From assembly GCA_004802725.1 (NCBI GenBank), contig SGPM01000232.1, positions 1 to 44,106 on the forward strand: a stretch of DNA of 44,106 nt, read 5' to 3'. Below the pieces are notes generated by a model that worked only from the letters and a program-made list of their open reading frames with translations, was not told the DNA's origin and made no database searches. Origin of the DNA: Antrodiella citrinella (taxonomy: Eukaryota > Basidiomycota > Agaricomycetes > Polyporales > Steccherinaceae). The translations under genes were made by a program, and so were the position numbers. Numbering within the stretch: position 1 is the stretch's first letter; every line of letters begins with the position of its first letter. Positions 20,509 to 30,591 of this stretch are shown here, piece by piece.

Positions 20509-22921
20509 ATGGCTCTCTCCGCTGCTCAAGTCAAGGCCCTCAAACACAAGGGCGAACGCGTACGTATATATTCAGCTTCTGCAGTATATAATTTCTGATA
20601 GACGTGACCGTGAATAACAGGCGTTCCCGGTGTACACATGGTGGTTGTATCTGAGTATCATCGGGGTTCTTACCCTGAACAATATAGCTTGGAAACTATG
20701 GGCGTGGCGCAAACGCTCTACTCATCAGAAACAGTCTACGGCACAGAGAGGATCGACATCCGCAAGTAACCTTCCTGCGGCTATTCTCACCGCGTCCCGG
20801 ATCGCGGCTCTTCGATGGAGACTTCCTGTCGTTCCTATGAACGTCTTGGAGATCCTCATGACGATTGCCTACATCCTTGTCCTGTTCTGTTTGGAATTCA
20901 CTTCCAGTGCGTCATTCACCTTTGAACCAGTATCGTTGGTATATGCTTATGGTTTTCTTCAGCCAACGGACTTCAGATTGCGTTGTGGGCCGACAGATGT
21001 GGTCACATTGTTGCCATTCAGTTTCCCCTCATCGTGGCTTTGTCCTGGAAGAACAGTCTTATTAGCTGTAAGGACCGCTCATGTGACTCTTCGTCTTTAT
21101 GTCCGCTCAAACTTTTTTTTAGTCATGACTGGTATCAGCTATGAGAAGGTATTCATCGCTCTACTCAACATCCTCTGTACTATAGCTTACTCAACGCCTC
21201 GTAGCTCAATCTGTTCCACCGAGTGTGCGCGCGAGTAAACTTGATGCTGGTATACGTACATTTGTTCGGAACGTACGTTATTTCAGCAATTCTGCCCTGT
21301 ATACTAGTACTAATGACCTCTCTAGTTTGTATGCCTTGTGAGTTATACTCGCGGAAAGTGCGGTCCAAAATTTCGGACTAACTATCTCACAGAGGCGGCG
21401 CTGGCGGTAAACAATGGTTCCATGACCCCTACACTTACTGCGGGCCTGTCGCTGGATTCTCGTTGACTCTTCTTGTCATGATTTCCACCGCGCCCGTACG
21501 GAAACGGTTTTACGAGTTCTTCGTTAAAGCTCACATGCTCCTCGTCACGTACGTATAACGAATACCTCTCAAACAGCTCTGAGCAGTCCTGACAAACCCC
21601 ATGCGCAGCATCATCATGATCTCTGTTACCTTTCACGTTACACTTGCGCCACCTGGGTACGCACACAAATCTGCACTATTCTTGGCTCATCACACTCAAT
21701 TCATTTCCGGTTATCTAGCTTTGGATTCTACGTCTGGCCAGCGTTTGTATTCTGGGCATTTGATCGCCTTGTCCGATTCGGTCGATGGATCGTTTTGAAT
21801 AATCTGTTCCAACCTCGGAAGTCTTCGGGCCAGATTGACCTCATCTCCGACGACACTCTTTTGTTCACAGTCAACCGCCATATCCCCTTCGGTTGGTACG
21901 CCGGTCAGCACGTCTTCCTGAGCTTGCCCACGCTCGGTCGTTTGCAATCCCACCCGTTCACCATTGCCACCATTCCGAGTAGCGATGCCAAGAAAGACGA
22001 GCTGGTCTTCATCGTCCGTGTGCGTGAAGGTCTCACGAAGAAAATCAAACAACATATCATGGAGTTTGGGAGCTGTGAGACCCCGATGTTCTTGGACGGC
22101 CCGTACGGCGCGCCGCCGGACATCACGCCGTTCTCGACGTGTGTCTTCATAGCAGGTGCGCAAATGTCTATCTATTTTCATCCAATTGACAGTGCTGATA
22201 CGCTCTATCTACAGGCGGATCTGGAATATCATACACACTTCCGCGACTGGAGGAGCTTCTAACGTAAGTCGACGTCGACGCTCGTGCTTCTCTGACTTGA
22301 CTGACTAGAATTGACTGCGCTCCAGTCAAGTGATAGCAAAGAATGCTTGTGCAAGCCGTGTTGTCTTCGTCTGGGTTATCCGTTCACGAGGTAGGTCGGG
22401 GCGCGTGAAGTTGATTTCGACAGCTGATCAAGGGTTCTTACCAGCTCACCTCAAATGGGTCGCTTCTCGCTTCTCTAAAATCGCTGCATCCGCGCCAAGC
22501 GACGTGACTCTGGTTCTGAACGTCCACATCACCGGCGGATCGCCTCAAGTCGAGGACTTACGCGACAGCCCAGAGGCTGACGTCGAGAAGGACGCCTCCG
22601 TCGACGACGAGGACACAAAATCAAAAGCAGAGCTGGACGCATTGGCCGAAGGTCTCGTTATCACGAACGGGCGACCTGACGTCTTCAAGATTCTCGAAGC
22701 AGAGGTCAACGCCGCTGTGGGACCCGTTTCTGTTGATGGTGAGCTCTACGACCGCACGCACGCTCAGAGATCCGCTGCTGATAGGAGAATGTGTAGTCGC
22801 GGGCCCAGCTTCTTTGCTCTCGGACACGCGGAAAGCTTTGACTGGGAAGTTCGCTGGCCCAGGTGGCGTTATGAAGGGCACACCCACTGTGCAGCTGAAC
22901 ATCGAGGAGTTCTCCATGTGA
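20509..22921 (+). CDS. Ferric reductase-type transmembrane flavocytochrome
   Basis: Plasma-membrane FRE/NOX-family enzyme that passes electrons from NADPH through FAD and two haems to extracellular ferric (or cupric) ions. Thirteen exons join in phase to 577 residues: 20509-20559, 20621-20906, 20963-21067, 21123-21148, 21205-21272, 21326-21337, 21393-21548, 21609-21656, 21719-22155, 22215-22263, 22326-22390, 22445-22738, 22785-22921. Several hydrophobic spans precede the FAD part. Candidate haem histidines sit in LFHRVCARV, VYVHLFG, VKAHMLLV and SVTFHV. HPFTIA (about 329-334) is the FAD site. FIAGGSGISYTLPRLEE (about 394-410) is the NADPH site. The C-terminus VVAGPASLLSD...LNIEEFSM is typical. 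The 12-nt exon 6 is unusual. GATA sites upstream suggest iron regulation. No ferroxidase or permease partner is in the window. Confidence 0.92.
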
Positions 22922-23064
22922 TGTGCGCTATCATGAAAAAATTTGGTTATCGTTATGAGACTGCTGAACATTAGACGAAACGATACGAAATATACTAGCT
23001 TGACTAGATCTTGGGAAACGTCCCCATAGGACGTGTAACATGAGTTTGAATTCGAAGGTTACAT

Positions 23065-24683
23065 TCACTCGACATCACTACCCTCCTCGTCTGACCAAGG
23101 ATCATCCGTGGTAATGACTTGGTCCCATCGCACTTGCACGACAGACTTGAGCCAATCGATGTCCTCTTGCGTCACGTTGATGCACTTCTTCAGCGTGACT
23201 TCCTCCACCCTGCAACCCGTATGATGGCGCGTACGAACCCATAGCCATCGGTGGGACTTCAAGCATCACCCGCTTCAGCTTCGGTACGCAAAAGCGAGGA
23301 TCTGTAGGGTTCATTCGCTTTGTCAACAGATCGACAAGACAGGTCCCGGGGTAGGGATCGATGGAATAGGACAACGTCAAGTCTTCCACATGGAATAGGC
23401 TCGTCCGCAGACACGTGTTTGAGTGAGCATACGGACACCCCGTCTAGAGGCAGCATGTTGCATAGTTTGCTTAGTATCTCGGGACGAGGTCTTCCCATTA
23501 TCGACGATGAGATGCGGAGGTCTGGGATGTGTCTTTCTGCGAGCGCATGCAGATTCACCGCTCTCTTGAAGAAACCGTAACTGTGCCCCTCCATTATCTC
23601 GAGCTTCTCCGCCAGCGCTGAGCGATCTTCAATGCCTGCCGCCAGTGTTGAGCGGACTGAAGACGTCACCAGCGACGATCCTCTGTCCGTCTCGCATATC
23701 GGGTCGAATGTCATGAAGATCTTGACGAACTCCGGAAGTACGCAGTGGTTCAGGAAATGGGCACAAGCCAAAGAGCATCCTTCCACGTCCAGAGTGCGAA
23801 GGTGAGTCAGTACGATGGTTTGGGTCCTAGCGGGAAACGCGACCGTGGATGGGAGGAGCTCGGGAAATACATTTGACAGAGAGAGGTCTTCCAGCGCAGG
23901 CAGCATCGTGATCGAGCGCACGACATCCGAATGCGACCATGTTTTGAGGGTTGAGCTGCCGTAAATGATGTGGATGCGTAAGGAATTTAATGATGGAGGG
24001 AGTAGCAGCAGCGTCCATTTGGTTTTATGTGATATCACGAGCTTCTTCAGCGGGGCGGTGGCGGTATAGTGGATGAGGGAAGCGGGCAGCAATCTGTTCT
24101 CACTGAACGGACAATCAATCCGGAGCGACAGGAGAGAGGGAGTAGAAGTAGGAAGACTCGGGATCAAGACCTCAGCTACCGCTAGTCCCAAAGAGAGAGA
24201 GATGTTCCGCGCGCGGCTGAAGTGCGAGGCGAGCCTTTGGAGAGTGGGCTGCCAACCGTCGACAACGCGCAACAACCTGATCGTGATATCAAGAGGGGAT
24301 TTTCTGGATTTCGTAAGTAGAGCACCAACAAGATCAACGTATGTATATCTGATGAGGATTGTTGTCTACAATGTTGGCGTGTTCAACGCGACCTCCTTCC
24401 AATGGTGACAGACGTGCGAGATCCTGATTCAGTCGTAGTGCCGAGGTTGATGTTGGTCCACCGCGTCAGTTGTGATGTCATACATACTGCTCGACTCTCT
24501 CTCCATCTCCTTTGCGGTTTCGCACACGACCGTTTTATAGGATGAGAATATGTGTGCCAAAATTTCGGGAGGTAGGCGAGCAATTGGCAGAAGAGAGTTC
24601 ATATTGACTCTCAGGCCAGCAATGGCGGTGCAATACACACCGACCTGTGTCTCTAGAGTAGTACGGACATCGTCAGCAGACAT
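23065..24683 (-). pseudogene. Broken F-box gene (third variant)
   Basis: Starts MSADDVRTTLETQVG with F-box part PIARLPPEILAHIFSSY. The same frame then meets TGA directly before IRISHVCHHWKEVALNTP and TAG in place of the usual Trp after NTPTL, both explicable as TGG to TGA/TAG changes. The frame then stays open (LRRs such as LPALEDLSLSNVF and LTHLRTLDVEGCSL). It shifts near 23390 to VEDLTLSYSIDPYPG and again near 23210 to RVEEVTLKKCINVTQED, ending in an acidic tail at 23065. Two nonsense changes plus two frameshifts make this a clear relic. Related in layout to family B but distinct in sequence. Confidence 0.8.
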
Positions 24684-24937
24684 CCTGTTTTCGCTCTGGC
24701 TGTGAATTTAGAAAGAGGAAGTCAGGTCCACACAACGACTCGGAGCACTATAGTACTAATGGGAAGTCAACGAACATACCTCAAGCTCATGATGATAGCA
24801 TTATAGAAGAAAGAGCTGAAGGCCCTTTATTCTCAGGAATCGAGGATATGGCACAACTTGAAGGAAGTAGAGAATACATTTTCATGAAAAAAGAAAGGCA
24901 CCTTATTTGGTCTTGTGAGTCCACAATCAAGTTTTGG

Positions 24938-25569
24938 CTATTTATGGTAACTGGTTATCTTCAGTTCCTCTAAACGTGGGGTTGAGCATGCCGTTGTGAG
25001 GAATACCGGTAATTCCAGAGGCATGGTGCCATGATCTGCGGAACCAATGATTGCGAGTGATTTGGGAAGCGGCGCGGATGAAGGAATGTTGTCGGCGAGA
25101 GTTTTCAGTGTCTCTTGTGACACATTCAGGTCCAATACCTCTACATGCCCGAATTCCGAGGCAGGTGTAGAGCAGGAAGCTATTTGATGTCCACACAGTC
25201 ACTGGACACATGTATATGAAGGGGGGCGTGTTTGGATGGTGAGTCACTTATGAACACCTGGACGCGTTCCACGCACCCTTGACCAATGCGAATATCGGTC
25301 CATAGGTTGGGCGTGCATAGCCCTACCTCCCGCCAACGATGGCATACATGAGTGACTGTCAACGAGCGGTGGTGAGAGTCGCGATGGCAGCTAGGATTTA
25401 GATGCGTGACTATGACAATGATGTACCAGAGGAAAATATGGCCAAGTACATCGGGAGGGAGGCTAGCGACGGAGATGATAGCGTTCATGCGACGCCTCCG
25501 AGTGTTCAGAGCGAGCTCACCTCCGTGCTGCCCAGGTGCTGCCACGTCGTCGGCGACTCGTCGCTGCAT
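24938..25569 (-). pseudogene. 5' half of a family-B F-box gene, inverted
   Basis: Minus-strand copy of the first ~200 codons of the 12719-14458 gene: RRRMNAIISVASLPPDVL, then GHIFLWYIIVIVTH, VTHVCHRWREVGLCTPNLW, and in another frame SQETLKTLADNIPSSAPL and CSTPRLEELKITSY. Homology stops sharply near 24938 at the codons equivalent to the parent's GYN. The N-terminal ~25 residues differ from the parent. A frame change occurs near 25160-25180. The missing 3' half lies at 25819-26830 on the opposite strand. Confidence 0.8.
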
Positions 25570-25642
25570 CTGACCGTCGTTCCTCTCGCCGTTTCGTCTT
25601 CCTTACTGGTCCCCTCTTGCTTCTTTCACCCACCCAACCCTA

Positions 25643-25660
25643 CCTAGTAGTACTACTAGG
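25643..25660. repeat. Perfect 18-bp palindrome
   Basis: CCTAGTAGTACTACTAGG is self-complementary. It is flanked by AACCCTA on the left and GTTAGG on the right, which extend the dyad imperfectly. It lies inside the inverted segment between the two F-box halves. Function unknown. Confidence 0.8.
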
Positions 25661-25818
25661 GTTAGGCTACGAGTACACTTCCATAAAACAAACCGTGCGA
25701 CGGGGACCCGCCCAACTACTGGAAGGTACAGTCAGCCCGGTCACAGCGAGAGCGGGCGTTCAGATGAGCTGAGCCTGGACTACGTCCGGCGACCGCCGAC
25801 AATGACCCTCCAGCGTCC

Positions 25819-26830
25819 AAGTTACATTTCTGTTGGTCTGAGAGCCTCCCGGGCTCTCTCATGCATCTCACAGTCCTCGCTGATGCCTCGGAAGCAGCGC
25901 CATGTTCGGACGTCGTGGCTGCCATACGTGCATTGTGTTCCTTGAAGCATCTCGAGCTCAATGAAGTTCTCGATCCCCTTCCAACCACGATCACACGACT
26001 TCCGCTGATCTCTTTGTCGGTCTCGCTGCCGAACTTGTCACGCATCATCCTGATCGGATCCGCCCTTGTTTGTGCCCGCTTTTTGGATCACTGTACCATT
26101 CAGGACTCGTGCACTCCTGATGTCATTCCTTTAATCATGCCCGCCATTTCGGCCAAACTCAGTACACGGGTCGCACAAGATGACAGGGCAGTTGAGATGC
26201 TGTCTATCAGGAAAGGATCGATTGCGTTCGTCAAGAGAGGCGGTTCGATCCAAGATCGCTCTCGTGCACATCTCTCCATTTTGTTTGACTCTTCAGTCAT
26301 TGAAGACGGCTCAATATTAGTAGGACTATGCAGTCTGCCGATCCGAGACGTTTATATCCTGTTACAACGAGAGGTTCCTTTCGATCCGGCCGGCATGGTT
26401 GGCGTTGTTCAAGGCCATGCCAGTGACCAAGATTGTCGCTCTCTTCATTTCTTCAGAACTCCCCTGCCCCATCGATATCACCGCTTTGCTTTGGACCCGT
26501 CTCCAGTCGACAGGGAAACTCATCATGCCTATTTTGAGCCAACTTTCTCTGCAGGAGGTTCGGTTCAGAGATCTCTATGGCTACGAGGACAACCACTTCG
26601 TCGCTGAGTTGTGTGTTACTCTCGAAGCGCGCCGCATACTAGGCAGACGTAAGTTGGAGAAACTATCCATCAAGAACGGTTTCAGCATGAACAAAGACGA
26701 TGTTACCAAGCTACAAAAGGTCGTCGACGTCAATTGGGATGGGGAAGTCCAGTATGACGAGGCCGAAGACGAAGACGAGTATCGAGAGTTTATGGAGGAG
26801 GACGACAGCTCAGACCTGGAAGAGGCGTAA
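25819..26830 (+). pseudogene. 3' half of a family-B F-box gene
   Basis: Plus-strand copy of the rest of the same gene: SLPGSLMHLTVLADASE, LCSLKHLELNEVLDPL, SVSLPNLSRIILIGSAL, VCARFLDHC, GSIAFVKRGG, a frameshift near 26385-26395, then AWLALFKAMPVTKIVAL, LIMPILSQLSLQEVRF, KLEKLSIKNGFSMNKDDV and an acidic tail (DEAEDEDEYREFMEED). The 3' flank also matches that of 12719-14458. With 24938-25569 it accounts for one complete gene in two oppositely oriented halves. Confidence 0.8.
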
Positions 26831-27053
26831 GTATGGTCGAAGGAGGAACTTTTACTAGCAAGAATGCTACGAGCACCGGATCGGCCTCGTCGATGAAATA
26901 AAACTCCATCTGTATATTAATCATGTTATCTGTCAGAAGAGCGCATTATTGTTCAAAATCGAGTTTGTATGCCTCGGACATAGAATCTGTGGTATATACT
27001 TCGTTCCTACTCTCTTGGTGGATGGCCGGTCGAGAGAACTTCGTTACCGAGGA

Positions 27054-28847
27054 TCATCGACACAGGTAACTCTTCGGAAACCATTCCGGTGCTTCCCACT
27101 GTTTTCCCGCCATATCAGCTATAATCATCTGCGCGATTGCTTCCGCACTGTACATAAAACGATGTGAGCGTCGAACCGACACGAAGATTCAAAAGGGGCT
27201 CACCATGCAAACGCACGAGGCATGCCATGTCCAGTATAACCAGCAGAAACATACTGGCCTTCGAATAACTTGTCGCTTTGAGGGTTTGATCGGTCAACAA
27301 CAGGTCCTACCTATACATGTAAGGCATTTTATGAGCGAAAATCACTAAAACACCAGACAACACAATGCACAAAGGGATCTGTAGACTTTGTGAATCCCAT
27401 AATACCGGTCTATGACATGGCTTCAGTGAGTAAAGAGGAAGTCATGAGCATAACAAACGTTTACATACCCATTCCATCTCTGGTTCGTTTCCGACTTCAT
27501 ATCTTCCCGGGAATGTGCGCGGTAGAAATTCCCTGAGGAACTTGCTCACTTTCGGATTCAACGTGGAGTCGTCTGTCAAATAAGACTCGCCGTCNGGTAA
27601 AGTTACCTCTCGCCCACCACCTAGAATGATTAAAGGACGACCCTCGGAGGTAATTTCTCCTACACTGTCCGCCTTCACAGGCCGAGGGAACCAATACTCG
27701 TAGTCCTCGTTCGCCGAGCCGGCGATGGTAGTGAGTACGTCCGAAGTCACTGCACTGCGTGTNGCAATGACTTGGCCCCTCGTCGGTACGACACCATCTG
27801 GTCCGCCCATGTGTGGGAGGAGGTGCGATACGTAGGCATTTGTGGCGTGAAGAACGTACGAGCATGTGATCGGGCCCCGGGGTGTAGACAATGAGTATCG
27901 TCGTGGAAAACGTGAATCTTGTGAGGCTTCATGTGAGATGCGGACGACCTCTGTCACAGGTGTATTGGTGTGTAGGGAAAGATTAAGCACCGTTGAAGAC
28001 TCGGATGCACCTAGACCCTTGGCAGTGTTGTACAAGGAGGCGACCAGTTTGAGCGGCCATAGATTGTTTCCTAAGGAAATCATTGCCGGAAACGATGTAC
28101 CAAACCGCTGTGGATAAGGACATTGAGCGCTGATACATATGAACTGAATCGTAGACTTACTTTATATGACTGATCTTTCGTCAACCACTCAATGCCGTCC
28201 ACGTTGAGCCCTGCCTCCTTCGCTGCCTCGTATTGACGTCTCGTGATATCATATTCTTCCTCTGTAACAAACACAGTCAGCAGACCTCCCTGCACAAAAT
28301 CTACATGGTCCTCTAGTTGGTATTCCCGTAAGAACGCAATAATTCCTTCGACGTTGTGGTGTTCTAACGCATTGTTCCGGACCGCCTCATCTACACCTTG
28401 CCGATGCTCCACTCGGCTGAATTCGGAAAATATCTGTCGGGTCTCGGTGAGATGTCCTCCATTCCGACCTGATCAATCGAATCAGAGGAGTGAACACAAA
28501 AGAATACAGAGACGCAGATACCCGTTGCGCCAGAACCTGCAAGTCGACGTCATCCATGGAAGTCCATTGTGCACAACCAAAGTGCTGCACTTACAGAACT
28601 CTCTTGCTTCCAAGATGACGACCTTAATTCGGCCATCCCTCTCAAGTTGTTGGGTCTGGAGGATCTTCGCCAGATGGTACGCAGTGGAGACCCCGGTAAT
28701 CCCGGAACCGATGATACAGATATCTACATCGTCTGTGAGTGAGCCTTTGCTTCCCTCCGATAGCCAATGAGTGGCATGTTCAGACGTGGACCAGAAAGAT
28801 TTCGTAGGATCGGGAACAGGAAGAGAAGCACGATATGCGGATGTCAT
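27054..28847 (-). CDS. FAD-dependent oxidoreductase (DAO fold), paralogue A
   Basis: Oxidises an amine or amino acid C-N bond using FAD; the exact substrate is not readable. Seven exons on the minus strand (28847-28595, 28536-28522, 28468-28161, 28107-27469, 27409-27371, 27310-27204, 27147-27054) give 484 residues with consistent phases. The Rossmann motif IIGSGITGVSTAYHLA is at about 45-60. GRNGGH follows the 15-nt microexon. Later motifs are PGVL-like FPAMISLGNNLWPLK, YVLHATNAYVSHLLPH, GPDGVVPTRGQ, YEYWFPRP, the Gly-rich FAD C-terminal site YVSAGYTGHGMPRAFA, and EWFPKSY. There is no signal peptide. Two single Ns lie in the large exon. It heads a group of metabolic genes reaching 37523. Confidence 0.88.
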
Positions 28848-30591
28848 CTGTGGATCTGCGTAGAGCTTGAATCAGAATCTATATCGACGTTGTAAGTATA
28901 ACAAGTCATAAAGATAATATGTTCCGACGTACGTTCCACTTGAATCCAGACTACCGCTTCAGACGAGCACTGTCAACTTCGAGGTGCGATGATGGTATCG
29001 GTATCGGAAGAATCGTGTTCTAGCTCTGTCTGGGATTCCTCGCAAAGTTGCGAGGAGCGCTTTATGCTTTTACTTGAGCACAAGAATTGGACGATTTCCT
29101 TATAATGCGAAAGCTTTTCGCTATAAGACATGAATGTATGAGTCGTAAAATGAAAGGGAAGCTGAGCGAGATGCCAGTGAAAGCCCGGGCCGTGTTGGCA
29201 AGGCTTATTACTTGATATGTACTGCTTACTACGAGGCTAAACATTAGCCGAAGCGATTCATGATCCTCAGATTCCTCTTGCTTCTTGACCTCATCTCGAC
29301 TTTGTGTGCATCTTTGCGCACTCTCGGTATTGGCTTAGCGGCATCATCCTCGGTGTGTCCGATGCACTGTCTTTTTGCCTTGCAAGAACACTAGAGAAGT
29401 TATCTGAGCGATATCCGGTTCCGAGTCACGAAACTTCCAAGTACCGCTGTGACTTCACTCGTTATCTTGGTGAGCACTGGCAACGGATTCGTCGCTTATA
29501 ACCGTCCTGATCACTCTGCCATTTGAAGTGTCCGTTTCGAAGAGTTAGAGTCATTGCCATTCAGCACGCACTGCGGCGTTCAGACAGTAGCGATGTGGCG
29601 TCTCCACGGAATCGTTGACGGGATCTCATGAGCAAATCGCTCGGATTCCCACTCAACACGGGGGGTCGCTAGGTCAATACATCTTCTGAATATGTGATTC
29701 ATGACTTCCCTTTCTTGCATCACGTCTACTCTCTTCTATGGTTACGCATTATACAACGCTACTTCCAGGTCAGTTAGCTGAGCCTTGAGTCCCGACTTAC
29801 GGAAAGTCTCATCTGCGTATACATCCAGCGAGCGTGAAGACATGGGGTTTTTTCAGGGCCCAGGCTATATCGTCGTATCATACTTACTCCGCCAGTTTCC
29901 ACGCAAACAAGTACGGTTCCGAATGCAACCAAATAGCTGCAGCACCGAATGTGAAAGTATATCACACGACACGAACAGCGTGGTCCTTAGTCTCGTCTAG
30001 ACGTGGAGTACGTTCCGTTCTCTACCGCGACCTCTTCTTGAAGATGAATAGAGATATTTTGAATCTTTCTCGACATGAGATTCTGTCGCTGAAAGAAGGT
30101 CCAAGACCTTCAATGCGTTATTATCGGAACACTCGTTGTACGAGGGTTCCGATTTAACCCGTGTGGTCGTCCGAGAAGGCCCGTACGGGTGAGCACGCGG
30201 CTCACCGTGTCGTTCATGAGCTTGTCATTAGCTCACGAATAGCATTCATTGTGAGTCACCAGACAACTTTATGGGTCTCATGTGGTACGAGTTTCATCTC
30301 ATTCGATTCGTTTACCAGTTCGTAGCCAAAATCGCGTGAGGGTATGCGAAGATCGCTCGAGGCGTTACGCTTCAAGCTTCAAGCTTCAAGTTGAAGTTGT
30401 GGGGTGTTTCCCTTGGTTCCCTCCGTTCACATCCTACCCTATTTCTGTCCCCTAACTGCCTGGTCAGCTGGACGAGATTATTGCTTAGCGACGTATTCTT
30501 TTCTGGACCTAGCTCTATATTCTCTTGTGCGGAACGCCTCGCGAGACACCGCAGTACAGTACAAAAACCTACGCCGCTGCAGATCAATCCT
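28848..30591. other. Long intergenic region between oxidoreductase A and malic enzyme
   Basis: About 1.74 kb between two divergent genes, presumably both promoters. Short ORFs show no motifs. Three tandem CTTCAAG words followed by TTGAAG lie at about 30370-30390 and could form a small hairpin. No other structure is supported. Confidence 0.45.

Noticed and set aside
25636..25667. Interstitial telomere repeat (CCCTAA/TTAGGG-like words)
   Set aside because: Only single partial units flank a palindrome. There is no tandem array.
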